NCBI GenBank assembly: GCA_017991555.1
Contig: JAGOQM010000012.1
Coordinates: forward strand, 18,838-82,837
Direction: 5' to 3'
DNA length: 64,000 bases
From: Neisseriaceae bacterium
Lineage (GTDB): Bacteria > Pseudomonadota > Gammaproteobacteria > Burkholderiales > Neisseriaceae
Made by a program: the position numbers and the translations under genes. How positions within the stretch are numbered: the stretch's first letter is position 1; the number at the start of each line of letters is the position of its first letter. Below are positions 27,867 through 38,099 of this stretch, in pieces. The notes beneath the pieces were generated by a model. That model made no database searches. It was given only the letters and a program-made list of their open reading frames with translations, and was not told the origin of the DNA.

Positions 27867-29303
27867 CTAAAAGGTCAGTTTTTCAATGGCGACCCAATAA
27901 ATGGCCAACGCCCCCAAACACACAATGGTGATCGCGGCTAGCCTGGCCGGCCAGGTTGGAAACGGCGCCACTTTTTTTTCATGGCAGGCCTTCAAAAAGA
28001 ACAGCAGACCCGGGGCGTATAAAATCATGCTCAGCAACACAAACTGGAGGCCACCAGCGTAGATCAACCAGGTGCTGTAGCCCGTCGACACCACGGCAAA
28101 CAGCAGCGCCATGCTTTTGTTGCCCCGCCCTTTAGCGGCTTCTTTAAGCGCAAACGCAGAACACAGCCAATAGGGAATCAAACACATAGACGACGCCAGC
28201 TGAATGATTTTGTTGTAGCCAGAAGCATTGTAAAAATTGTAAATCAGCAAGAGGGTAATCAAACCATTGGTGAGCCACATCGCCGCGGCAGGCGTTTGCG
28301 CCTTATTGACGGTGCCAAAAATAGCCGGAGCGGTATGCTGCGCCCCACGCCCACTGAGGTACAACATTTCAGAGGCCAACAGCGTCCAGGCCAGCAGCGC
28401 GCCCGCCACCGAAATCACCAGGCCCAAATTGATGGCGGCGGCGCCCCAAGGGCCCAAGGCAGCGGCCATCACCATGGCCATCGACGGGTTACGCATCTGG
28501 GCCAGCTCATGCTGCGGCACGATGCCCAGTGACAAAATCGACACGCAGGCCATTAAAATCACCGTGATAAAAAAACCGTATAGGGTGGCACGGCTCACCA
28601 CGCTTGGGCTTTCTGCACGGGTGGCGTACACGGTGGCGCTTTCAATGCCCAAGAAGACCCAAACCGTAAACAGCATGGTCGATTTCACCTGGCTCATGAC
28701 GCTACCCAATGCCGGTGTACCCCAAAAATCGGTGGCAAACACGTCCACTTTAAAGGCCAAGGCCACACACACAATAAACAGCACGATGGGCACGATTTTG
28801 GCAACGGTGATGACGGTGTTCACCAAGGCCGCGCTGCGCACGCCTTTAAGCACAAAGAAATGCACCAGCCACAGCACCACCACCTGCCCAATAAAGGCCG
28901 GCGTGGTGGTGCCATCGCCAAAAAACTGAAACAGCGTAAACGAGCCTAGGGCACTGAACAACACCACCAGATAGCCCGCATTACCCACCCACACCGACAT
29001 CCAATAGCCCCAGGCGGCATTAAACCCCAGGTAATCGCCAAAGCCATGACGCGCATAGCCATACACACCATCGTCAATGTCTTGACGGTTGGTCGACAGC
29101 CATTCAAATATTTTGGCCAACGACAGCATGCCAAAAAAGGTAATCACCCAAGCGATGATGATCGCACCCGCACCCGCGCCTTCGGCCATGTTTTGCGGCA
29201 GGCTGAAAATGCCGCTGCCAATGATGCCGCCGACCACCAAGGCCGTCAGCGCCACCACCCCTAATTTTTTACCACCGCCACCCTCTTTATTTGCTTGATC
29301 CAT
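27867..29303 (-). CDS. APC-family basic amino acid antiporter (arginine/ornithine or related)
   Basis: A 478-residue inner-membrane protein with about 12-13 helices. The N-terminus KLGVVALTALVVGGIIGSGI is the typical first helix of the basic amino acid/polyamine antiporter (APA) branch of the APC family. NRQDIDDGVYGYARHGFGDY is also typical of ArcD/LysI-type antiporters. The ATG at 29303 has AAGGGG upstream and is preferred to the longer frame to 29396. It lies downstream of the dimethylargininase gene on the same strand. A similar pairing of ddaH with an amino acid permease is known from Pseudomonas aeruginosa, so exchange of arginine, ornithine or citrulline is a reasonable guess. Confidence 0.85.
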   Translation of the reverse strand: MDQANKEGGGGKKLGVVALTALVVGGIIGSGIFSLPQNMAEGAGAGAIIIAWVITFFGMLSLAKIFEWLSTNRQDIDDGVYGYARHGFGDYLGFNAAWGYWMSVWVGNAGYLVVLFSALGSFTLFQFFGDGTTTPAFIGQVVVLWLVHFFVLKGVRSAALVNTVITVAKIVPIVLFIVCVALAFKVDVFATDFWGTPALGSVMSQVKSTMLFTVWVFLGIESATVYATRAESPSVVSRATLYGFFITVILMACVSILSLGIVPQHELAQMRNPSMAMVMAAALGPWGAAAINLGLVISVAGALLAWTLLASEMLYLSGRGAQHTAPAIFGTVNKAQTPAAAMWLTNGLITLLLIYNFYNASGYNKIIQLASSMCLIPYWLCSAFALKEAAKGRGNKSMALLFAVVSTGYSTWLIYAGGLQFVLLSMILYAPGLLFFLKACHEKKVAPFPTWPARLAAITIVCLGALAIYWVAIEKLTF

Positions 29304-29431
29304 AATCACACCCCTTAGACCGCACCGTTCGCCATCACAAACCACAAACACCAGGCGCAATGAGGCCCGTTGGCGCCTTAAGCGCCAACGGCCCATACAA
29401 CCATACGGTCAATTAATGATAAGCGGTACGC

Positions 29432-30199
29432 TTAAAAGCGTAAGGACATACAGCTGACGCCACCGTCAATTTTTTGGTATTCAGAGGTGTCGATTTCAAT
29501 CACCTCATAGCCCAAGGCGGCAATTTTGTTTCTGGCGTTGGGAAACCCAGAAGGCATGATCACTCGGCCATTGACCCAAATACAGTTGGCGGCATACGAT
29601 TCGGCCGGGTCAATTTCGATGATGTTGTACTGTTGAAATTCGGGCTTGGTGACAAACTCACCGCAGGCCACCAGATTGTTGTTTTCTAGATAGGCCAAGC
29701 CGGTTTTTAAATGCAACACTTCTTCCAACTTCACCACCGAACCGGTTAAGCCATATTTTTCTAAAATGGCGATCATTTGGCGGGCACCCTCAGCGTTGGT
29801 CCGGGCCGACTCGCCAATGTAAAAATGGGTGCCAACCATCATGATGTCCCCGGCTTCAACCGTTCCTGGGGCTTCGATGTGTTCAATGTGCTCATAGTAG
29901 CGGCTCACGGCGGCCTCAATGATTTTGGTTTCGCCGCGACGGCTTTCAGCGCCTGGGCGGGTAATGATGGCACAATGAGGGGTACACAAGACCGGATCTT
30001 CAACAAACACCGAATCGGGAAACTCGTTGGCGGGGGGCAGAATCAAGATGTCCACCTCACATTGCTGTAGCGCTTCAATGTAACGATGGTGCTGTTCTAG
30101 GGCTTTGCTGTAGATCGGTTGACCTAGGCTAGACGAGGTCAAGCCATCAACCAATGCAGGACAAGGGGTACGGGCGATAATGTGGTTAAATTTAGTCAT
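29432..30199 (-). CDS. ddaH: NG,NG-dimethylarginine dimethylaminohydrolase
   Basis: DdaH hydrolyses methylated arginines to citrulline and methylamines. The 255-residue product closely follows the P. aeruginosa enzyme: HIIARTP at the start, LPPANEFPDSVFVEDPVLC, IITRPGAESRRGET, EAPGTVEAGDIMMVG, and catalytic Cys250 in DGGVSCMSLRF at the very end. All these are guanidine-modifying enzyme superfamily motifs. An antiporter gene follows 128 bases downstream on the same strand. No regulator gene of the DdaR type is adjacent within the window. Confidence 0.95.
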   Translation of the reverse strand: MTKFNHIIARTPCPALVDGLTSSSLGQPIYSKALEQHHRYIEALQQCEVDILILPPANEFPDSVFVEDPVLCTPHCAIITRPGAESRRGETKIIEAAVSRYYEHIEHIEAPGTVEAGDIMMVGTHFYIGESARTNAEGARQMIAILEKYGLTGSVVKLEEVLHLKTGLAYLENNNLVACGEFVTKPEFQQYNIIEIDPAESYAANCIWVNGRVIMPSGFPNARNKIAALGYEVIEIDTSEYQKIDGGVSCMSLRF

Positions 30200-30626
30200 A
30201 GTAAGCCTCCAAAGCTTATGCGTCGGTTCAGATAAAAAAGCACAACCACGGCCTCAATTTCACCAAAAATCACCACAAGTAACACAATATTGCGAACAAA
30301 CACCTTTATTGGTTTTAAAATCTACAAACTCAATCTAGTCTCATCCCTTCATCCCCACTTTGCGATAAGTCAAAAAAGCCCCCTCAGCGCCCATGCTTTA
30401 CCTATTCACACACAAACACACCCTTCTTTACATAGCAACCGATTATAAATAAAACAAAAATATCTGAATGATGGCAGAACCAAACGGGTCAATGAGGGTG
30501 ATGGGGTTTGATATGGGCAGACGCTGGCAGCCAACAAAACCGCGGTTCAGCCTCCATAAGGCGGGCACAGCGCAGCATGCCCACCTTAATGTCTCAAAGC
30601 AAAAGAACTGCGTGGCCCCAGCGCCC
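30200..30626. other. 427-base region between ddaH and nadA
   Basis: No gene was found. The half next to ddaH is AT-rich and presumably holds the ddaH promoter. An imperfect hairpin with GGGCA/TGCCC arms near 30561-30586 lies after nadA on the minus strand but lacks a T-run. Confidence 0.5.
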
Positions 30627-31682
30627 CTAAGCCTGAAAGGCCAGCATGCGGCTGATCGGCAGCCTGGCTCGGCTCATCAAGCCTTCATCCAACTCGATCA
30701 CATGCCCTTCGGCCTCATCCAAGGCCACGCTGAGCTGGGTTAAATCGTTCAGCGCCATCCACGGACAAAAGGCACAGCTTTTACAGGTCGCGCCGTTACC
30801 CGAAGTCGGGGCCGCGAGCAACCTTTTGTGCGGCTGCTGCTTGCGCATTTGATGCAAAATGCCCTGGTCGGTGGCCACGATAAAGGTGGTTGCCGGCAGG
30901 CTGCTGACGGCCTTTAATAAGGCACTGGTCGAGCCCACCACATCGGCCTCGGCCACCACCGCGGCGGGCGACTCTGGATGCACCAACACCTTGGCCTCTG
31001 GCCACTGCCGCTTCAGCGCCGTCAGCTCAAGGCCTTTAAACTCATCGTGCACCACACAGGCGCCCTGCCACAGCACCATGTCGGCGCCGGTTTGGGCCTG
31101 AATGTAAGCCCCTAAATGCCGATCAGGCCCCCACACGATTTTATGGCCCGCCCGTTTGAGCGACGACACAACGTCCAGTGCAATAGAAGACGTCACCACC
31201 CAATCTGCCCGCGCCTTCACCTCGGCGCTGGTATTGGCATACACCACCACGATTCGATCAGGGTGGGCGTCGCAAAACGCCGCAAATTCCACCGCTGGAC
31301 AGCCCAAATCAAGAGAACAGGTTGCCGCCAGATTAGGCATCAACACGCGTTTTTCTGGGCTCAAAATCTTAGCCGTTTCGCCCATAAACCGCACGCCAGC
31401 CACCGCCAAAGTTGAGGCTGGGTGGGCTTGACCAAAGCGAGCCATCTCCAAAGAATCGCCCACGCAGCCGCCAGTGGCCACAGCCAAGTCTTGTAATTCT
31501 GGCGCCACGTAATAATGCGCCACCAAAACGGCGTCACGTTCGCGTAGCTGGGCTTTGAGGCGGGTTAAGGCTGCCTGTTTGTGCGCCGGGCTTAATTCGG
31601 GCGGGACGTTGGCCCAGGCCTGCCCTAGGCTCACGCCAATGGACGCCTGTCGCTGATCTGACTGAGAATGAGTAGTGGTCAT
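30627..31682 (-). CDS. nadA: Quinolinate synthase A
   Basis: NadA condenses iminoaspartate with dihydroxyacetone phosphate to form quinolinate in de novo NAD synthesis, using a [4Fe-4S] cluster. The family blocks are present: [50 protein letters not shown], and [18 protein letters not shown], with a C-x-x-C-x-x-C arrangement near the C-terminus. Length is 351 residues, as expected. An AAAGGAG site precedes the start. No nadB or nadC gene is adjacent, so the pathway is split in this genome. Confidence 0.95.
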   Translation of the reverse strand: MTTTHSQSDQRQASIGVSLGQAWANVPPELSPAHKQAALTRLKAQLRERDAVLVAHYYVAPELQDLAVATGGCVGDSLEMARFGQAHPASTLAVAGVRFMGETAKILSPEKRVLMPNLAATCSLDLGCPAVEFAAFCDAHPDRIVVVYANTSAEVKARADWVVTSSIALDVVSSLKRAGHKIVWGPDRHLGAYIQAQTGADMVLWQGACVVHDEFKGLELTALKRQWPEAKVLVHPESPAAVVAEADVVGSTSALLKAVSSLPATTFIVATDQGILHQMRKQQPHKRLLAAPTSGNGATCKSCAFCPWMALNDLTQLSVALDEAEGHVIELDEGLMSRARLPISRMLAFQA

Positions 31683-31857
31683 GTTGTTCTCCTTTGTTTT
31701 TATTTAATACTCAATTTGAGCATAAAATACTCGCCAACACAAGCCAATGTCCGCACCCTCATGCCGTTTCCATTCGCCCGCTTAAAAATAAATCCCTTAG
31801 TCTGGCCTTAAGGCCTAACATAATTAGTCGAAATGGCTTAAAATGAGCCTATTTTAA

Positions 31858-33165
<1,308 letters not shown>

Positions 33166-33189
33166 GCGCCATGGCCTCAGCCGCCATCC

Positions 33190-33217
33190 AAAAAGCCAGC
33201 GCAAGCTGGCTTTTTTA
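33190..33217 (+). terminator. Rho-independent terminator of serS
   Basis: GCCAGC and GCTGGC pair around GCAA and are followed by six T, 25 bases after the serS stop. Confidence 0.9.
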
Positions 33218-33327
33218 TGGTTGATTGTGTTGATCTAAAGCTGCCGACGAGGCTACTCATATTTAAATACACCACGCTTGCCTTGATGACCGCCACAGCG
33301 CCGCTGTTGGCCCAGCCGATGGGCGAC

Positions 33328-33355
33328 AAAAAAGCCAGCTTACGCTGGCTTTTTC
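33328..33355 (-). terminator. Rho-independent terminator of the 33379 lipoprotein gene
   Basis: AGCCAGC and GCTGGCT form a stem with T-runs on both outer sides. On the minus strand it follows the lipoprotein gene by 24 bases and ends in six T. Confidence 0.82.
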
Positions 33356-33378
33356 AGTAGACGTCTGGCATCAAGCGT

Positions 33379-33843
33379 TTACTTCAACGGCGTCATTCCT
33401 AAGTGCTGTAGCAAGAAGTTGGTGAATGCGGGATTTTTTGGCTTATCCTTCATGGTCGGCCAACGCACTTGCCAAGTTTCTAGCGACGTTTGAATGATCT
33501 GTTTCGACTGTAAGCCAGTAATTTTACCGTTTTGGCTTTCAACCGTTGAACGTAAATACACGCTAAATACGCTGTCATCTACTGTATTACTGCCCGCAGT
33601 CTTCAATCGGAAACGATTCAATAACTGTGCAGCCTGTACTTTGGTTAATTCCTCTTTGCCAACCAGCATGCCTAAGCGGTTTGCTTCGACGCGAATGGCT
33701 TCAACGTCTTTCGCATGGCTTTCCGCCATTTGATAAGATTCTGTTGAACCACCCATGCTTTGCGGCCAAAGATTGGTCGGCAAGCTACCGCAAGCCGACA
33801 ATAACAAAGCAGATACAAATAAAAGTGGGATATATGCTTTCAT
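33379..33843 (-). CDS. Putative lipoprotein, 154 residues
   Basis: The N-terminus MKAYIPLLFVSALLLSAC is a clear lipoprotein signal with Cys18. The mature part is helical and polar (SYQMAESHAKDVEAIRVEAN, KVQAAQLLNRFRLKT) and ends with a short hydrophobic patch. I do not recognise the family. It stands alone between serS and cysK, with its own terminator. The ribosome binding site is poor, but the signal peptide supports this start. Envelope location is the only confident inference. Confidence 0.75.
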   Translation of the reverse strand: MKAYIPLLFVSALLLSACGSLPTNLWPQSMGGSTESYQMAESHAKDVEAIRVEANRLGMLVGKEELTKVQAAQLLNRFRLKTAGSNTVDDSVFSVYLRSTVESQNGKITGLQSKQIIQTSLETWQVRWPTMKDKPKNPAFTNFLLQHLGMTPLK

Positions 33844-33922
33844 GTGGTCAATTATAACCCATATTGAGCAAATGGCCCATTTAGTTCATAGCCTGCTTTA
33901 TTTTTTTTTAACTGTGTGACAA

Positions 33923-34855
33923 TTATGCCAAATTTTCAAACAAAGGCGTTGACAGATAGCGCTCGCCGAATGAAGGAATGATCACCACGATCAGCTTGCC
34001 TTTATTTTCAGGACGCTTGGCCAATTCTAACGCCGCCCATACGGCAGCGCCCGAAGAAATGCCCACCAATAAGCCTTCATTTTTAGCCATGGCACGGGCG
34101 GTTTCAAAGGCCGCATCGTTGCTGACCTTCACCACTTCGTCGTACACGTCGGTATTTAAAATGCCAGGCACAAAGCCAGCCCCAATGCCTTGAATGCTGT
34201 GCGGGCCTTTTTCGCCACCAGACAAAATGGCCGAAGCTTCAGGCTCTACCGCCACCACCTGTACGCCTGCTTTTTTGGCTTTTAAAGCTTCGCCCACGCC
34301 GGTAATTGTACCGCCGGTACCCACGCCTGCCACAAAAATATCCACGTTGCCATCGGTGTCACGCCAAATTTCTTCGGCGGTGGTGGTACGGTGAATGGCC
34401 GGGTTCGCTTGGTTTTCAAACTGTTGCGGCATGAAGTACACGTCGGGCTGTTCGGCCACCAACGAGGCGGCCTTATTGATCGCACCAGACATGCCTTCGG
34501 CACCCGGCGTCAATACCAGCTCAGCGCCATACGCTTTGAGCAACATGCGGCGCTCTTTACTCATGGTTTCTGGCATGGTGATGGTGAGTTTATAACCACG
34601 GGCCGCACACACCATGGCCAAGCCAATGCCGGTATTGCCACTAGTGGGCTCGACAATGATGGTGTTCTTGTTGATTTTGCCGGCCTTTTCAGCCGCATCT
34701 ATCATCGCAATCGCAATCCGATCCTTCACGCTATGGGCAGGATTAAAAAACTCTAGCTTAGCCACAACCGTTGCCCCCACGTCTTGGGTTAGGTGGTTTA
34801 ATTTGACTAAAGGGGTATTGCCGATGAGGTCGGTGACGTTATTTGCAATATTCAT
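33923..34855 (-). CDS. cysK: Cysteine synthase A
   Basis: CysK is the PLP enzyme that makes cysteine from O-acetylserine and sulfide. The PLP lysine is Lys44 in [11 protein letters not shown]. The substrate loop is PTSGNTGIG, and the phosphate-binding GTGGTITG is present. Length is 310 residues, typical for the CysK type. An AAGGA site precedes the start. It is transcribed alone. The upstream region is shared with a divergent amino-acid-binding protein gene. No CysB site was identified by eye. Confidence 0.95.
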   Translation of the reverse strand: MNIANNVTDLIGNTPLVKLNHLTQDVGATVVAKLEFFNPAHSVKDRIAIAMIDAAEKAGKINKNTIIVEPTSGNTGIGLAMVCAARGYKLTITMPETMSKERRMLLKAYGAELVLTPGAEGMSGAINKAASLVAEQPDVYFMPQQFENQANPAIHRTTTAEEIWRDTDGNVDIFVAGVGTGGTITGVGEALKAKKAGVQVVAVEPEASAILSGGEKGPHSIQGIGAGFVPGILNTDVYDEVVKVSNDAAFETARAMAKNEGLLVGISSGAAVWAALELAKRPENKGKLIVVIIPSFGERYLSTPLFENLA

Positions 34856-35213
34856 AGGGTTAATCCTTCCACGATTGAGTAATAGATACAGATCATAATA
34901 TACGAAATAGTCGATGCAGATTAGACGAAATAAGCATATTCATACAACTTTTGGTTGTAAGCTTCCTGCGCTGCCCTCTTTGGACGCAACGCAACATCTT
35001 CTGCACCCACTTTTAAATGGCATACAGCCTAGCCCTGAGCGCCTTTGGCGCACTAAAATGCTAGATAAGCCCCTTCCCCCATGCTACCATAATGCGCTTC
35101 GGTTGATGAGCCTAAGCCAGCCACATTCATCAGGGCTAACGGCGTCAACGCCCGATGTTTATTCCCGCTGGGCCTGAACGCTTGGCACCAAAACCCAAAT
35201 AGAGGACAACACC
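34856..35213. other. 358-base divergent intergenic region between cysK and the first binding protein
   Basis: No gene is supported. It must hold the divergent promoters of cysK and the binding-protein gene. The portion next to cysK is AT-rich. A frame at 34914-35177 has no ribosome binding site and unusual composition and is not accepted. Confidence 0.5.
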
Positions 35214-36005
35214 ATGAACCTAAAAAAATGGCTGGGCTTGGCCGTCGCCTGTTCTGCCCTAACCCTGGCCGCCTGTGGCGGTCAAAAAGAAGCCACCGAA
35301 GCCGTTGCTGATACCGATGCCGCCAAAACCTACACCGTGGCCATGAACGCAGAATTCGCCCCGTTTGAATTCAAAGGCAACGATGGCAGCATCGAAGGCT
35401 TTGACGTTGATTTACTGAACGCCATCGCCAAAGAAATGAATTTCCAAGTGACTTATAAAGACATTCCTTGGGATGGCCTGTTTGCCAGCTTAAATTCGGG
35501 CGACATCGATGCGGTGATGTCTGCCGTCACCATCACGCCTGAGCGCAAAGAGAGCATGGACTTTACCGAGCCCTACTTTGAAGTCAAACAGGTGATTTTA
35601 CTGCCTAAGGGCAAAACCCTAAGCAAGCTAGACGAACTCAAAGACATGACCAAAGTGGCCGTGGTCACCGGCAATACTGGGGACTTCGTGGCGCAAAAAA
35701 TCTTGGGCGCCACCAACCCTAAAATCGCCCGTTACGAGCGCGTGGCCCTAGTGGTGAAAGAGATTGAAAACTCAGGCGCCGACGCCGCCCTAAGCGACAG
35801 CGCCGTGGTTCGCCACTACGTTAAAAACAACGGCAGCGACAACTTCACCATCGTCGACAGCGATGAGGTTGAAAGCGAGTTTTACGGCATGGCCGTCCGT
35901 CCTGGTGACGAACTACAAACCTTATTCAATGAAGGCCTAGCCAAAGTCAAAGCCAACGGCGAATACGACAAAATCTACGGTAAATACTTCGCTGACAATA
36001 ACTAA
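35214..36005 (+). CDS. Amino acid ABC transporter substrate-binding lipoprotein (first copy)
   Basis: The 263-residue product has a lipobox (ALTLAACGG, Cys21) and an SBP_bac_3 fold: VAMNAEFAPFEFKGNDGSIE, GFDVDLLNAIAKEM, the DIPWDGLFASLNSGDIDAV block and ESMDFTEPYF. These proteins bind polar or basic amino acids in the periplasm and deliver them to an ABC permease. A close paralogue follows 136 bases downstream, with a terminator between them, so they are probably expressed separately. No permease or ATPase gene is nearby. Confidence 0.92.
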   Translation: MNLKKWLGLAVACSALTLAACGGQKEATEAVADTDAAKTYTVAMNAEFAPFEFKGNDGSIEGFDVDLLNAIAKEMNFQVTYKDIPWDGLFASLNSGDIDAVMSAVTITPERKESMDFTEPYFEVKQVILLPKGKTLSKLDELKDMTKVAVVTGNTGDFVAQKILGATNPKIARYERVALVVKEIENSGADAALSDSAVVRHYVKNNGSDNFTIVDSDEVESEFYGMAVRPGDELQTLFNEGLAKVKANGEYDKIYGKYFADNN

Positions 36006-36027
36006 TCTGATTAATTAACGCGACATA

Positions 36028-36064
36028 AAAGGTCTAGAAAATAAAATTTTTTAGACCTTTTTCC
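36028..36064 (+). terminator. Rho-independent terminator between the two binding-protein genes
   Basis: AAAGGTCTA and TAGACCTTT pair around a 15-base AT-rich loop and are followed by T. It ends the first gene's transcript. Confidence 0.8.
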
Positions 36065-36141
36065 TTATCTGTTCCATAATTAGGCTGAACACAAACTTCG
36101 TTATCAATAACGATCGCCTAATCACTCCAAAGGATGACACT

Positions 36142-36921
36142 ATGAATTTAAAAAAATGGCTGGGTTTAACCATCGCCTGTTCTGCTCTAGCCCTAGCTGC
36201 CTGTGGTGGCGGTGACGCAAAAACCGACGGAGCCGATGCCGCCAAAACCTTAAAAGTAGGCGTGAACGCCGAATTCGCGCCTTTTGAATCATTAGACGCC
36301 AACGGCCAAATGCAAGGCTTTGACATTGACCTACTGAACGCCATTGGCACTGCCGAAGGCGTGACCATCCAGTTTGTGGACATGCCTTGGGATGGCCTAT
36401 TTGTCAGCCTGAATTCTGGTGACGTCAATGCCCTAGCTGCGGCCATCACCACCACCGAAGAGCGCAAACAAAGCATGGACTTCACCGAGCCCTACTTCAC
36501 CATTACCCAAGTGATTGCCGCGCCTAAAGACAAAGCCGTGGCCACCGCCGACGACTTAAAGAACCTGAATAAAGTCGCCGTGGTGACCGGCCACACCGGT
36601 GACCTAGTGGCCCAAAAAATCTTGGGCCCAACCAGCAACAAAATCGTTCGCTTTGAAAACATTGCCTTGGCCATGAAAGAAGTGGAAAACGGCGGCGCCG
36701 ACGTAGCCATCAGCGACAGCGCTGTGGTGGCTCACTACCTTAAAAACAACCCCAACCAAGACCTAGCCATCATTCCAGCCGAAGGCTTTGAAGATGAGTT
36801 TTATGGGATTGCGGTTCGTAAAGGCGACGCAGACACCTTGGCCATGCTGAATGAAGGCCTGAAAAAAGTCCGTGAGTCGGGCGAATACGACACCATCTAC
36901 GGCAAATATTTTTCTAAATAA
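36142..36921 (+). CDS. Amino acid ABC transporter substrate-binding lipoprotein (second copy)
   Basis: A 259-residue paralogue of the gene just upstream, with an almost identical signal (MNLKKWLGLTIACSALALAA then Cys21) and the same SBP_bac_3 blocks: GFDIDLLNAIG, DMPWDGLFVSLNSGDV and QSMDFTEPYF. Divergence is greatest in the ligand-contacting middle. An AAAGGA site precedes the start, and a terminator follows. The pair arose by tandem duplication. Different amino acid preferences are possible, but cannot be read from sequence. Confidence 0.92.
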   Translation: MNLKKWLGLTIACSALALAACGGGDAKTDGADAAKTLKVGVNAEFAPFESLDANGQMQGFDIDLLNAIGTAEGVTIQFVDMPWDGLFVSLNSGDVNALAAAITTTEERKQSMDFTEPYFTITQVIAAPKDKAVATADDLKNLNKVAVVTGHTGDLVAQKILGPTSNKIVRFENIALAMKEVENGGADVAISDSAVVAHYLKNNPNQDLAIIPAEGFEDEFYGIAVRKGDADTLAMLNEGLKKVRESGEYDTIYGKYFSK

Positions 36922-36940
36922 ACCCATTTGATGTCCCCCT

Positions 36941-36969
36941 AAAGCCTGAACCTAGTTCAGGCTTTTTTT
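36941..36969 (+). terminator. Rho-independent terminator after the second binding protein
   Basis: AAGCCTGAAC and GTTCAGGCTT form a strong stem followed by seven T. Confidence 0.9.
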
Positions 36970-37160
36970 ATGGCCAAGCCTGATGAGGGTCGATGAAAAT
37001 GCCCTTCGAACAAGCGCGGATTTGTGGGTCGTTGTCGGGTGGGGCGTGACCCACAGGGCCTTTGTGTTTTACATGAAGTGAGCCTTTAGGGCCGTTGGTA
37101 GGCTGGGCTTTATCCACCCAACGGCCGTAGGCTTCTTAAGCCATTAAAGCCCAAAAAAAC
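36970..37160. other. Structured intergenic DNA upstream of repeat copy B
   Basis: No gene. Two inverted repeats are visible: GTGGGTC...GACCCAC near 37024-37055 and GCCGTTGG...CCAACGGC near 37091-37125. Confidence 0.45.
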
Positions 37161-37693
37161 CATGGTTTGGTGTGTGCTGTAAAACATCTCTCACTGGTGC
37201 CGAGCCTCTGACGGCGTCTCCCTTAGGTGAAGTACCGTCCCGTAGAGCCGCCGAAGTAGGTTCTATTGAGCCAGATGAAGCAGGCAAAAAGCTTGTGGCG
37301 ATCGACCACGCTTTTATAGGAGATCGAGCACTCTTGCCTGCGCTGGCTCAATAGGTTCTGCTGAGGGCAGTCACGAAGTGACCGGGGATCAGGGGGGATC
37401 AGGGTGGTTTTTCTTTGCTTCGTTTCTTTTTGATGTCAAAAAGAAACGAAGCAAAGAAAAACCACCCCACTTTATCCGCCCGCTACGCGGGTGCCCTCGT
37501 TGGCCCGCACGTGGCCGGCGGCAAAAACTCATATTTGGGCCTTTGGCCAAATACTCAAACAACTTTGCCTCAAAACCCCGGCCCCGCACGAACCGCCTCG
37601 GCGGCTAAAAGGGGAACGGTACTTCACCTAAGGGGATACTCTGTCAGAAGGTCGGTAAAATTGAGACATGTATTCACCGAACACCAAACCATG
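37161..37693. repeat. Large palindromic repeat, copy B (chimeric arms)
   Basis: It is bounded by CATGGTTTGGTG at the left and the inverted CACCAAACCATG at 37682-37693. The left half matches the type-1 arms of copies A and C (AGCCGCCGAAGTAGGTTCTA onward). The right half is a different, type-2 arm, identical in order to the inverse of copy D (CCGCCCGCTACGCGGGTGCC and following). The two halves meet at a perfect 32-base inverted repeat with a 2-base loop (37402-37467). Short frames within it are artefacts. Confidence 0.9.
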
Positions 37694-38099
37694 ATTTACT
37701 TTAATAAAGCCCTCTAAAAAATCGGCAACTTAAGTAAAGCACAACCTGCCCACACACAAGCCATGACCCTAAACAAGTTCAAAACCTGGTCAAAAACTGG
37801 ATGGACCAGGACCCACTCTACGCAAGGCTTTACTGTCACACACAGCCACCAGATTAAGTAAAACACACCCCAGACCAGCCTAATGTCATACAAAAAACCA
37901 CACCACTCACACCCTACCCTACTCATAACCACCTGATTAAATAGACGCTAAACGAAGGTTAAATTTTCCCTATAGCGTTCATTAACTATTTCACTTGTTA
38001 GCGAAACTTCATAGGGCTATAGTAAGTCTGATCAAAGAGGGTCTGCTTTTGGCCCTTAGCCTCATCATGTCGATGAGCCTCATCTAAAGGAGTGTCACA
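37694..38099. other. 406-base region between repeat B and the aldehyde dehydrogenase gene
   Basis: No convincing gene: a 72-codon minus-strand frame (37714-37932) has unusual composition and no ribosome binding site. The 3' part presumably holds the dehydrogenase promoter. CCCTAT at about 37968 and ATAGGG at 38011 form an inverted pair there. Confidence 0.45.

Noticed and set aside
37378..37717. Frames of 66-100 codons inside repeat copy B
   Set aside because: Both strands are open because of the palindrome; composition is not gene-like and there is no ribosome binding site.
37714..37932. 72-codon minus-strand frame rich in Trp, Cys and Val
   Set aside because: Unusual composition, no ribosome binding site and no recognisable pattern; probably random.
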